Translations under genes and position numbers: made by a program
Notes under the pieces: generated by a model
Database searches by the model: none
What the model was told of the DNA's origin: nothing
Seen by the model: the letters and a program-made list of their open reading frames with translations, nothing else
Part shown: positions 6,462 to 14,092 of the stretch, in pieces
Layout of the letters: every line of letters begins with the position of its first letter
How positions within the stretch are numbered: position 1 is the first letter of the stretch
Origin: Bacteroidales bacterium UBA5287
Lineage (GTDB): Bacteria > Bacteroidota > Bacteroidia > Bacteroidales > Dysgonomonadaceae
Assembly (NCBI GenBank): GCA_002411345.1
Contig: DHSL01000009.1
Coordinates: forward strand, 1 to 35,171
Direction: 5' to 3'
DNA: 35,171 nucleotides

Positions 6462-8075
6462 GTGGCAGAAACAAAATACATATTCGTAACCGGCGGTGTT
6501 GTTTCCTCATTAGGAAAAGGGATTATCGCCGCCTCATTAGGTAAACTCTTACAATCAAGAGGTTACAGCGTAACCATTCAAAAACTGGATCCCTATATCA
6601 ATGTCGATCCCGGGACCCTTAATCCATACGAACATGGTGAATGCTTTGTAACCGTAGATGGTCACGAAGCAGATTTGGATTTAGGTCATTATGAACGCTT
6701 TCTGAACATTCAAACAACCCGTGAGAACAACGTCACCACTGGTCGTATTTATCAAACCGTTATTCAAAAGGAGCGTCGTGGAGACTATTTAGGCAGGACC
6801 GTTCAGATAATTCCCCATATCACCGATGAGATAAAGCGAAACATCAAATTATTAGGAATAAAGAATAAATTCGACTTTGTTATTACTGAAATTGGAGGAA
6901 CTGTAGGCGACATTGAATCGTTGCCCTTTCTCGAAAGCGTTCGTCAACTTCGTTGGGAGCTTGGTAAAAACTGTTTTTGCATCCATTTGACCTACGTCCC
7001 CTATTTATCAGCAGCAAAAGAATTAAAGACAAAGCCCACACAGCATTCAGTTAAAGAACTTCAATCAGTAGGGATTCAGCCAGACATGCTTGTACTTCGC
7101 ACCGAGCACCGTCTTAACACCCAGATGCTCAACAAAGTAGCCCTCTTTTGTAATGTAGAGCAAGGCGCTGTTATTCAGTCCGTTGATGTTTCCACAATAT
7201 ATGAAGTCCCTATTATGATGCACGATCAAGGAATGGACGAGATTATACTTCGCAAGATGAATATGCCATTAGGTTCAGAGCCAGCCCTTGAGCCATGGAA
7301 GAAATTCCTTGAAAAAAGAGATAAAGCAACCAAAGAAGTCCACATTAAGTTAGTCGGCAAATATGTTGAACTTCCCGATGCCTATAAATCCATTATGGAG
7401 TCCCTTTCTCAGGCCGCGATTTACCATGATCGCAAACTCGTGTTAGATATGTGTCATTCCGAGAAGATAAACGACAAGAATGTTGCCGAGATATTAAAAG
7501 GAGCAGATGGAGTAGTTATTGCTCCAGGATTTGGTCAAAGAGGAATAGAAGGCAAGTTTTCTGCTTTAAAGTACACCCGTGAAAACGACATACCCACATT
7601 TGGTATTTGTTTAGGTATGCAGTGTATGGTTATTGAGTTTGCCCGTAATGTTCTTGGATATTCCGATGCCAATTCGACTGAAATGGATCCAAGAACGAAA
7701 CACAACATCATTGATTTGATGGAAGATCAAAAACATATAACCAATATGGGAGCAACGATGCGACTGGGAGCTTTCGATTGCGAATTACAAAAAGGCACCT
7801 TAGCCTTTGATGCATATGGAAAAAGTTTGGTTAGCGAGCGACATCGGCACAGATACGAGTTTAATAATAAATATAAGTCCGAAGTAGAAACAGCCGGTAT
7901 GTTATGTTCCGGTATAAACCCCGATTCAGATTTGGTTGAAATTGTTGAGATACCCTCAAAAAAGTGGTATTTAGGAACCCAGTTCCATCCAGAATACAGC
8001 AGCACCGTTATTTCGCCGAACCCACTATTTATGAGTTTCATGAAAGCAGCTGTGGAAATTGACAAGCAAAGTTAG
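6462..8075 (+). CDS. pyrG: CTP synthase (glutamine-hydrolysing)
   Basis: It converts UTP to CTP using ATP and ammonia from glutamine, the last step of pyrimidine nucleotide synthesis. The 537-residue length is normal. The N-terminal synthetase domain (about 1-270) starts KYIFVTGGVVSSLGKGI, the family's P-loop region, and carries GGTVGDIES. The C-terminal class I glutamine amidotransferase domain has nucleophile Cys383 in GICLGMQ and His509/Glu511 in FHPEYSS. The start is GTG at 6462; no in-frame ATG lies close enough upstream or downstream to preserve the conserved beginning. A GTG start may hold down translation of an otherwise strongly conserved gene. Confidence 0.97.
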   Translation: MAETKYIFVTGGVVSSLGKGIIAASLGKLLQSRGYSVTIQKLDPYINVDPGTLNPYEHGECFVTVDGHEADLDLGHYERFLNIQTTRENNVTTGRIYQTVIQKERRGDYLGRTVQIIPHITDEIKRNIKLLGIKNKFDFVITEIGGTVGDIESLPFLESVRQLRWELGKNCFCIHLTYVPYLSAAKELKTKPTQHSVKELQSVGIQPDMLVLRTEHRLNTQMLNKVALFCNVEQGAVIQSVDVSTIYEVPIMMHDQGMDEIILRKMNMPLGSEPALEPWKKFLEKRDKATKEVHIKLVGKYVELPDAYKSIMESLSQAAIYHDRKLVLDMCHSEKINDKNVAEILKGADGVVIAPGFGQRGIEGKFSALKYTRENDIPTFGICLGMQCMVIEFARNVLGYSDANSTEMDPRTKHNIIDLMEDQKHITNMGATMRLGAFDCELQKGTLAFDAYGKSLVSERHRHRYEFNNKYKSEVETAGMLCSGINPDSDLVEIVEIPSKKWYLGTQFHPEYSSTVISPNPLFMSFMKAAVEIDKQS

Positions 8076-8104
8076 ACAAGCATCAGTGGAAGGTGGGAGC
8101 ATAT

Positions 8105-8126
8105 TGAGACCATGGTGAGACCATGG
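8105..8126. repeat. 11-bp tandem duplication
   Basis: TGAGACCATGG occurs twice head to tail (8105-8115, 8116-8126) between the converging pyrG and umuC genes. It is probably a simple slippage product; no function is suggested by its surroundings. Confidence 0.7.
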
Positions 8127-8149
8127 CGATAGGAGCAACTGAACATTTT

Positions 8150-9403
8150 TTATATAACAGCAGTAATTATATCTTTTATATCTGTAGTGAACCGTCCGGA
8201 CAGATGCTCCTGTCGCATCTTATGTTTTCTTTTATCCTGGCCCCCCAGTCGAACCGCATCCCTGTGAAATTTCTTGTTCAGTGCATCGATCTTCTCCATC
8301 AGCACCTTATGCTTTGGGTTAGAATTAAAAAATAATGACGGTTGATATTGATTAGCATCCTCGAAATTCATCAATACCACCCCCGCGCGTTTGTAGTGTA
8401 GATGATCTTTGAAAATCTGTTTCAGTCCCCAATTTGCAAACTTTACCAATTCAAGTGTAGAGTTGGTAGGGAACGGCAATTTCACCAAAATACTTGGATA
8501 ATATTGAGTTTCCGTTTCTTTGAACCGATTTGTTTCTATAAAAACAACCATACGACTACAAAGCGACTGTTGTTCTCTGAGTTTAGCAGCGCTCATAGAT
8601 GTGAACGTAACAATTCTTTCTTTCACTTCGTTGAAAGTGTTCATATCATTTTCAAACGTTCTTGTGGTAGCGATGCTCTGTTTTTTTTCCACAGCAACCA
8701 TGTCAATAGCAGGAATACCTTTGAGTTCCTTTTGCAGATTTAGTCCAGTGATAGTCATATTTTTGAGCACCCATGATTCCGGCAGATTTACAAAATCAAA
8801 CGCCCTGTTTGCACCAATAGCATAAAGTTTTTTTGCATTTTTTCTGCCCACCCCCCAAATATCCTCAACGTGCACCCATTTGAGAGCCTTGACCCGTTTT
8901 TCTTCCGAGTCAATAACATAACTTCCTTCAGTTTCTGCAGGGAACTTTTTTGCAATTCTGTTAGCCAGTTTGGCCAACGCTTTAGTCGGTGCGATTCCCA
9001 CACTAACAGGGATTGCCGTCCATTTTTCGACATTCTGTTTTATTTTCAGACCATAAGATTTAAAATCAATATCCATTCCCGTGAAATCAAGAAAACACTC
9101 ATCTATGGAATAAATTTCCTGTTGCGGGCTGTAAGAGCTAAGAATAGACATTACCCGTCTGCTCATATCCCCGTATAAAGGGAAGTTAGCCGAAAACACT
9201 TTCACCCCATTTCGTTTAAAAACAGCATCATGTTGAAAAGCCGGTGCTCCCATTGAGATACCCAGTTTTTTTGCCTCATTAGAACGTGCAATAACACACC
9301 CATCGTTATTACTTAAAACAACTATAGGGACCCCTATTAAAGAAGGGTTGAACACCCTTTCGCATGAGGCATAAAAATTATTGCAGTCTATCAGTGCGTA
9401 CAT
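8150..9403 (-). CDS. umuC: Y-family DNA polymerase, UmuC-type (Pol V catalytic subunit)
   Basis: This 417-residue translesion polymerase copies past damaged bases. The palm motifs are intact: D6 in YALIDCNNFYASCER and the pair D101/E102 in YSIDECFLDF, which bind the catalytic metals. An HhH region (VEDIWGVGRKNAKKLYAIGA) and a little-finger domain (about 240-350) follow. The C-terminal SGRFTTDIKDI tail is the usual UmuC end. It shares the overlap TAATG with the umuD stop codon, so the two are translationally coupled. Regulation is probably through the umuD promoter and its candidate operator. Confidence 0.93.
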   Translation of the reverse strand: MYALIDCNNFYASCERVFNPSLIGVPIVVLSNNDGCVIARSNEAKKLGISMGAPAFQHDAVFKRNGVKVFSANFPLYGDMSRRVMSILSSYSPQQEIYSIDECFLDFTGMDIDFKSYGLKIKQNVEKWTAIPVSVGIAPTKALAKLANRIAKKFPAETEGSYVIDSEEKRVKALKWVHVEDIWGVGRKNAKKLYAIGANRAFDFVNLPESWVLKNMTITGLNLQKELKGIPAIDMVAVEKKQSIATTRTFENDMNTFNEVKERIVTFTSMSAAKLREQQSLCSRMVVFIETNRFKETETQYYPSILVKLPFPTNSTLELVKFANWGLKQIFKDHLHYKRAGVVLMNFEDANQYQPSLFFNSNPKHKVLMEKIDALNKKFHRDAVRLGGQDKRKHKMRQEHLSGRFTTDIKDIITAVI

Positions 9404-9840
9404 TAATGTTTTCGAATAGAATATTTCACAATTCCCCAGATGATAACCCCTTGTTCATAACTCACTTCAATCAACGGAAAATCTTTGTTAGACGGTATTA
9501 AAAAGCACTTACCATCTTTTAATTTGATGCGTTTGAGCGTGAACTCTCCATCCACAAAACAGAGTGCGATCTTGTTTTCTTCCCACTCCAATGATTTATC
9601 GATGATAAGCAAATCCCCGTCGTGAAAATCGTTTTCCATTGATGATCCCTTGACCCGCGCAAGGAAAGTCGCCTCTTTGTGTCCGATGAGCAACTCATTC
9701 AGATCAATATTATCAATGACAAAATCCTCAGCAGGAGAAGGGAACCCAGCAGCGATATCTCCCACGAAAGGAATCCGCATTCCTTGTGTTGATTCCGGAC
9801 GAAGGAGTTCTATTTTTTGCATATTCAACTGCATTTGCAT
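9403..9840 (-). CDS. umuD: UmuD-type S24 peptidase (LexA-like self-cleaving subunit of Pol V)
   Basis: The longest form has 145 residues. The self-cleavage site is Ala31-Gly32 in DIAAGFPSPAED. Catalytic Ser67 lies in VKGSSMEN and Lys103 in FTLKRIK, spaced as in the S24 family. There is no N-terminal DNA-binding domain, so it is UmuD rather than LexA. RecA-stimulated cleavage gives UmuD', which activates UmuC. Three ATGs (9840, 9834, 9822) compete. A consensus -7 box ends five bases before 9840, so 9822 (MQKIELLRP) gives a normal short leader while 9840 would be near-leaderless. It overlaps umuC by one base. Confidence 0.92.
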   Translation of the reverse strand: MQMQLNMQKIELLRPESTQGMRIPFVGDIAAGFPSPAEDFVIDNIDLNELLIGHKEATFLARVKGSSMENDFHDGDLLIIDKSLEWEENKIALCFVDGEFTLKRIKLKDGKCFLIPSNKDFPLIEVSYEQGVIIWGIVKYSIRKH

Positions 9841-9844
9841 GCAG

Positions 9845-9852
9845 CAAAATTA
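9845..9852 (-). promoter_or_regulatory. umuDC promoter -7 box
   Basis: On the minus strand the sequence is TAATTTTG, an exact fit to TAnnTTTG, immediately upstream of umuD. A TTCG lies 18 bases further upstream, inside the candidate operator, in the place of the -33 element. Confidence 0.6.
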
Positions 9853-9865
9853 GTGAATTTGTTTT

Positions 9866-9885
9866 GAGAACGAATATATTTTCTC
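9866..9885. promoter_or_regulatory. Candidate SOS operator upstream of umuDC
   Basis: GAGAA at 9866-9870 and TTCTC at 9881-9885 form an inverted repeat with a ten-base AT-rich spacer. It overlaps the -33 region of the umuD promoter, an ideal place for repressor blocking. The layout resembles LexA boxes, but the exact LexA target in this group is unknown to me, so the assignment is inferred from position. Confidence 0.4.
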
Positions 9886-10079
9886 ATGTATTTTGAATGT
9901 AAATTATAACTCCCAGCAACCAACAATGTTAGTTGCCCATTGGAAAGTCGCCCATACCTATCCAGACAGTTTAAGCCCTGAACAGCAATCCATTATAATC
10001 GCCAAAGGATTACTTTTATTTTCGACAAAAGACTTGAATCTGTTTGAGCATCATGATCTTAAAATCAGAATAAATTACC

Positions 10080-10087
10080 TACATTTG
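10080..10087 (+). promoter_or_regulatory. Promoter -7 box of the DUF4153 gene
   Basis: TACATTTG matches TAnnTTTG and lies 62 bases before the ATG at 10150. It falls inside the last codons of a 67-codon open frame at 9893-10096, which is one reason not to call that frame a gene. Confidence 0.55.
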
Positions 10088-10149
10088 CACCATTAACATG
10101 ATTGTTCTAGTGAAGAACATCGCAACTTTCAACTAATAAAAAACTACCA

Positions 10150-11901
10150 ATGAATGCAACAAACAATCAAGCAGAGCCTACCAAATCATCGTTTGGAAAA
10201 TTTTTCGGCTTACAATTTCACAATTTCGGAGAAAAATTCAGTCGTTCCCTAATCCGTTTTCCTCTCACTTTTGTAAGCATTGCAGCTATTTCGGTTATGA
10301 TAATCATTAACATTCATGCAAAAGACAATCCGGTTGATTTAAAATGGATTGTATCCGGAGTATTTTCCGCTTTTCTGACCTTGGCTTTTTATCTTTTTGC
10401 CGAAGATCGTTTGAGCAAAGTGACAGCAAATGTTATCAATCTTATCTTGATGGGATTAGCCATCTGGCTTTGTTCTACTTACCCAACCGTTTTTCCAGAT
10501 GCCTATGCCATTCAGGCGGCCATGTTAGTGACAAGTTTTGCTCTTGCCCTGTTTTTTGCCGTACATATTTTCGAAAATAGCTCGCTTAGCTGGTGGAATA
10601 ATCTGCAGGAAACTATTTATCAAGCCATTATCTCAGCTTTCTTTGCAGGTGTTTTAATGGTTGGGTTAAGTTTGGCCATCCTTTCACTAAACAAACTCTT
10701 CGATATAAAAATTCAAGATAACGTTTACGAATATTTGGCAGTATGTTGCTTTATCTTGTTTATGCCAACCTATTTTATGTCGCAACTTTCTGACAAATCC
10801 CATTCAACCAGCCCTATTACCACTAATTACCCTACCCTTTTTAAAGTACTGGGACTTTACATTTTGTTCCCCATTCTCTCTATCTATACGTTAATACTTT
10901 ATGGCTATCTTTTCAAGATTATAGCAACGTGGACACTTCCCAACGGGTGGGTATCGTGGTTAGTTTCAATATTGGGCTTTGCAGCACTGGCAACAATCAT
11001 CATTTTACATCCGCTCTATCTGAAAGGTGAAAATAAAACAGTCATATATTTTACTCAGTTCTTTCCTATAATTCTGATTCCCTTATTGATTTTGATGTTA
11101 GTAGGCATTGTACGTCGATTTTCGGATTACGGAGTCACCATTAACAGATTGTTGATACTCATTCTTAATCTTTGGTTTTTTGCGATGTGCATTTATCTGT
11201 TTATCAGCCATTCGCGTCAACCCAAATGGATACTGATTTCTTTTTCAGTCATTGCTTTACTGGCGGCAATCGGTCCGTGGAGTGTTATAAATGTCACAAA
11301 AAACAAATTGAAAAGCGAGTTTTCTGAGCTACTGCAAGAAGCCCATTGGACAAACTCAGCGGGTGATAAAATTATCACTTTAGAAAAGAAAAAACAAGAG
11401 CGAATTTATGCAACTGGTTCCTATTTACAAAAATATTACGGCATTGAATCAATTCGCCCAATGTTCAGTTCTTTAGGTCAGAAAGCAAACATAAACGATC
11501 TAACAAAAGCTTTGGGCATTAAGAACCTCCCATCTTCAGAAAACAATTTCATTTCTATCAATAATTTAGAAACCAGCTTTGACTTTGATGTAAGTGGTTA
11601 CAAAAAAGCTATTTGGCTGAGTGAGCAACATAATACTGAAGCAATTTATAAAACAGATCAGTTAAACATTTCGTTGGAAAATGAAACTCTTAAGATAATC
11701 AGAGAAGGCAACACAACAGAGATCTCACTCTTGCCCGTGATGAAAAAAGTAGAATCGAGTAAACAGACTTTCCAAAATTCACAAGATGCAACCATAGAAC
11801 AAGGGGATTATAAACTTATTATAATTCATTTGAATGGACGAATATATCTGGATGGTTCTTTTGGGCTTAACAATTTTGGAGGATGGCTTTTAATAAAATA
11901 G
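10150..11901 (+). CDS. DUF4153 family integral membrane protein
   Basis: The protein has 583 residues. After about 30 soluble residues there are roughly 11-13 strongly hydrophobic segments between about 35 and 385, so it is a polytopic inner-membrane protein. From about 390 to the end it is soluble and mixed alpha/beta (KSEFSELLQEAHW ... YLDGSFGLNNFGGWLLIK). The layout and GPWSVINVTKNKLKSEF-type junction fit DUF4153, common in Bacteroidetes and of unknown function. It is transcribed alone: divergent from umuDC, with its own -7 box upstream and a strong hairpin terminator at 11966-12005. I can offer no substrate or activity. Confidence 0.75.
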   Translation: MNATNNQAEPTKSSFGKFFGLQFHNFGEKFSRSLIRFPLTFVSIAAISVMIIINIHAKDNPVDLKWIVSGVFSAFLTLAFYLFAEDRLSKVTANVINLILMGLAIWLCSTYPTVFPDAYAIQAAMLVTSFALALFFAVHIFENSSLSWWNNLQETIYQAIISAFFAGVLMVGLSLAILSLNKLFDIKIQDNVYEYLAVCCFILFMPTYFMSQLSDKSHSTSPITTNYPTLFKVLGLYILFPILSIYTLILYGYLFKIIATWTLPNGWVSWLVSILGFAALATIIILHPLYLKGENKTVIYFTQFFPIILIPLLILMLVGIVRRFSDYGVTINRLLILILNLWFFAMCIYLFISHSRQPKWILISFSVIALLAAIGPWSVINVTKNKLKSEFSELLQEAHWTNSAGDKIITLEKKKQERIYATGSYLQKYYGIESIRPMFSSLGQKANINDLTKALGIKNLPSSENNFISINNLETSFDFDVSGYKKAIWLSEQHNTEAIYKTDQLNISLENETLKIIREGNTTEISLLPVMKKVESSKQTFQNSQDATIEQGDYKLIIIHLNGRIYLDGSFGLNNFGGWLLIK

Positions 11902-11965
11902 ACAAGTTGTTGAATTGCAAAGTAGAGGATGTGTATAAAAAAACATGTTGAAGATATATTAAAAC

Positions 11966-12005
11966 AAAAAAGTTCAAACAATGATTAATTTGTTTGAACT
12001 TTTTA
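11966..12005 (+). terminator. Terminator of the DUF4153 gene
   Basis: A perfect ten-base-pair hairpin, AGTTCAAACA (11971-11980) with TGTTTGAACT (11991-12000), is preceded by A-rich and followed by TTTTATT sequence. Confidence 0.85.
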
Positions 12006-12165
12006 TTGCGGAAAGAGGTCCTATCACCTTTTATATCAAACAACATCACAGATATGCGACATCCTGTTAATCACCAAGCTATTAGAAAAGCATGATAAAA
12101 CTAAATATCTCTTAAGTCTTTACGTATCTAAATTTGGGGGTGTAGATTTTTAAAGACACCCGGAT

Positions 12166-12378
12166 ATGAATATTAAAAGGAACATCATTTTTGCATTGGA
12201 AAGCCGCAAAAAAACGGTGCACCAATCACAGAGAACGTACCCATCTATATGCGTGTAGTTTTTGCCAGCCAATGCATCGAATTTACCACTGGCTACCGCA
12301 TCGATGCGGCTAAATGGGATGCCGACAAACAACGGGTAAAAAACGGATGCACCAATAAGTTGAAACAATGCAAATGTA
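12166..12378 (+). pseudogene. Remnant of a Bacteroidetes tyrosine integrase (N-terminal arm domain only)
   Basis: Translation from the ATG at 12166 gives MNIKRNIIFALESRKK. After a one-base slip in the A-run near 12206-12212 it continues NGAPITENVPIYMRV, then CIEFTTGYRID and KWDADKQRVKNGCTNKLK. This is the arm-type DNA-binding start of Bacteroidetes integrases (the short motif of a beta-hairpin, then FTTGYRI..KWD). Similarity stops around 12378 and no core-binding or catalytic domain follows. It is a dead fragment with one frameshift, and its sequence style differs from the intact integrase of 1080-2324. It marks an old insertion at this place. Confidence 0.7.
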
Positions 12379-12535
12379 GAACCTTTTAAATTGTTCAAAT
12401 TGAAAATTTTGATATTAAAACTTTCGATTTAGAACTAAAGGTAGGAACGCTATGCGTCCTTTGGCATTTAGAATAAAAGAAATCGAAACGGTATAGATAG
12501 CCCCTAATAACAATCTTTCAGCAGATGAATTTATA
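12379..12535. other. Intergenic remnant sequence with no recognisable gene
   Basis: AT-rich sequence lies between the integrase fragment and the GH109 remnant. I see no gene, RNA or repeat in it. All frames are short and unfamiliar. Confidence 0.5.
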
Positions 12536-13013
12536 TCATTTATTTAAATTTGTAATCGGATGTTCATACAACTTTATTATAGAATCCATTTTGTTGCCAT
12601 TAAGAAATTCATGAGCCTCAGGATCGAACGCAGAGTGTTCTTCCGGATACTTCTGTGCAATACCTTTTGTTCCGCCTACCAGGATATTCCGGCTATAAGG
12701 CCGTGGATTAGTAACATCTTGCTGAATCATAATAGTTTTTCCCTTCACTGTTTTATTAGGGTTTTACTCATGTCTCCATGCTTATAATTTACTTTAGCTC
12801 CCGGGAGGAATAAGATGTGGTAAACAGCTCCGTTAGCTCTGTTGCCCAGACCAATAATTGCAACTCGGACGCTTTAATAGGTTCACAACGTAACTCAATG
12901 ACATCCCTCTGTCCAGCCGGACGTTTGGTGGTTCCCACTTTAAGTGGACCGCTGGTTGTGTTTTGTGCAACAGCTGAAGCTGCAAACATTAACACAATCA
13001 TCAAAAATCTCAA
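12536..13013 (-). pseudogene. GH109-like (Gfo/Idh/MocA family) glycosidase remnant with large internal deletion
   Basis: Three reading frames must be joined. From 13013 come a signal peptide (MIVLMFAASAVAQ) and a mature start that runs TKRPAGQRDVIELRCEPIK. A frameshift near 12870 leads to VRVAIIGLGNRANGAV (about 12868-12812), the NAD-binding GxGxxxxA of the Rossmann fold. Sequence then jumps from LPGAKV straight to NYKHGDMSKTLIKQ (near 12795-12740), and after a second shift to KGKTIMIQQDVTNPRPYSR and the C-terminal YEHP. An intact member is over 400 residues, so most of the catalytic domain is deleted. GH109 enzymes remove alpha-N-acetylgalactosamine using NAD. Family assignment rests on these motifs; a related oxidoreductase is possible. 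Confidence 0.75.
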
Positions 13014-13266
13014 TGTTTTAATCTTTGCTCGCTTTTTTAAATTATTTATGTTTGTTAATAGTAAAGTGCAAATCGATAATCGCCCCAGGTAATTGTAGGT
13101 TGTGATTTAATGCGTTAACAAATAAAATAATCGACCCTCAGTATAACAATCGACAAATATATAATTTTTATTTTACATTTTAATCAACAAACATTTCTGT
13201 TAAGAAATTATCAATCTAAATACGGTGGCGATTAATTTAAAGCGGGATCGTTCAACTAAAATTGAG

Positions 13267-13274
13267 TATATTTG
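13267..13274 (+). promoter_or_regulatory. Promoter -7 box of the HAD phosphatase gene
   Basis: TATATTTG fits TAnnTTTG exactly, 21 bases before the ATG at 13295. It rules against a longer reading frame starting at 13262. Confidence 0.6.
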
Positions 13275-13294
13275 CAGTCATAACAAGTATTATC

Positions 13295-13951
13295 ATGATT
13301 AAATTAGTAATATTCGATCTCGACGGAACCCTACTTGACACATTAGCCGATTTGGCAAACAGCACAAATTATGCTTTAAACAAATGCGGGTTTCCTATAC
13401 ACTCTACAGCGGATTACAAAGAATTTGTTGGGAACGGAATAAACAATTTATTTGAAAGAGCTTTACCTGAAGGGGAGAAAACGGAAGCTTACATTTCACG
13501 AATTCGTGAAAAGTTCTTACCTCATTACAGTAGAAACAACAATAGGTATAGCAAACCCTATCCAGGTATTCCGGAGTTATTGGCAGCTCTTTCAAGCAAA
13601 GGATTCATGCTTGCTGTAGCCTCTAATAAATATCAACAAGCCACAGACAAATTAGTCAAATACTTTTTCCCGGAGGTTTCCTTTATTGCTATATTAGGAC
13701 AAAGAGATGGTATTCCAGCCAAACCAGATCCAACCATAGTCAATGATATCCTTTCGGTGGCTGGCGTAAAAAAAGAAGAAGCACTTTATATTGGGGATTC
13801 CGGTGTGGATATGCAAACGATAAAGAATAGTAACGTATGTGGTGTTGGAGTAACATGGGGTTTTCGCCCACGCCAGGAACTTGAAAAATATAATCCTGAC
13901 TATATTATTGATAAAGCAGAAGAAGTACTCGGTATAGTAGAAGTCTTGTGA
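13295..13951 (+). CDS. gph: HAD-family hydrolase, phosphoglycolate phosphatase-like
   Basis: The protein has 218 residues from the ATG at 13295. HAD motif I is FDLDGTLLDT near the N-terminus (nucleophile Asp and general acid Asp), motif II is VASNK, motif III is the Lys in PAKPDP, and motif IV is IGDSGVDMQ. An alpha-helical C1 cap (about 20-85) separates motif I from the core. This arrangement is typical of Gph, which dephosphorylates 2-phosphoglycolate, a by-product of DNA repair. Closely similar caps occur in pyrophosphatase PpaX and beta-phosphoglucomutase relatives, so the substrate is likely but not certain. The gene stands alone between two pseudogene clusters and is intact. Confidence 0.75.
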   Translation: MIKLVIFDLDGTLLDTLADLANSTNYALNKCGFPIHSTADYKEFVGNGINNLFERALPEGEKTEAYISRIREKFLPHYSRNNNRYSKPYPGIPELLAALSSKGFMLAVASNKYQQATDKLVKYFFPEVSFIAILGQRDGIPAKPDPTIVNDILSVAGVKKEEALYIGDSGVDMQTIKNSNVCGVGVTWGFRPRQELEKYNPDYIIDKAEEVLGIVEVL

Positions 13952-14022
13952 TTGGTTTATGATTATTAGACAAAGTCATTCCGCTTTAGCCTTTTCAATT
14001 TCATAGATTTTGACATATTAAT

Positions 14023-14074
14023 TCTGTATTCCTGCAACCCCATCCTTTTTATTAGTGAGGCTACAGGAAACAGA
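14023..14074. repeat. Imperfect inverted repeat in the gap after the HAD gene
   Basis: TCTGTATTCCTG (14023-14034) pairs with CAGGAAACAGA (14064-14074), with one bulged base and a 29-base loop. It lies between the HAD gene and the decayed rhamnosidase end and may be a weak hairpin; no T-tract is obvious. Confidence 0.35.
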
Positions 14075-14092
14075 AAAACTATCCATTAATAT

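Noticed and set aside
9893..10096. 67-codon open frame on the plus strand between umuD and the DUF4153 gene
   Set aside because: It has no recognisable domain and contains the promoter box of the next gene in its last codons; it looks like chance.
11966..12005. AGTTCAAACA hairpin as an IS or integron-like repeat
   Set aside because: Position just after a gene, perfect stem and T-rich trailer fit an ordinary intrinsic terminator.
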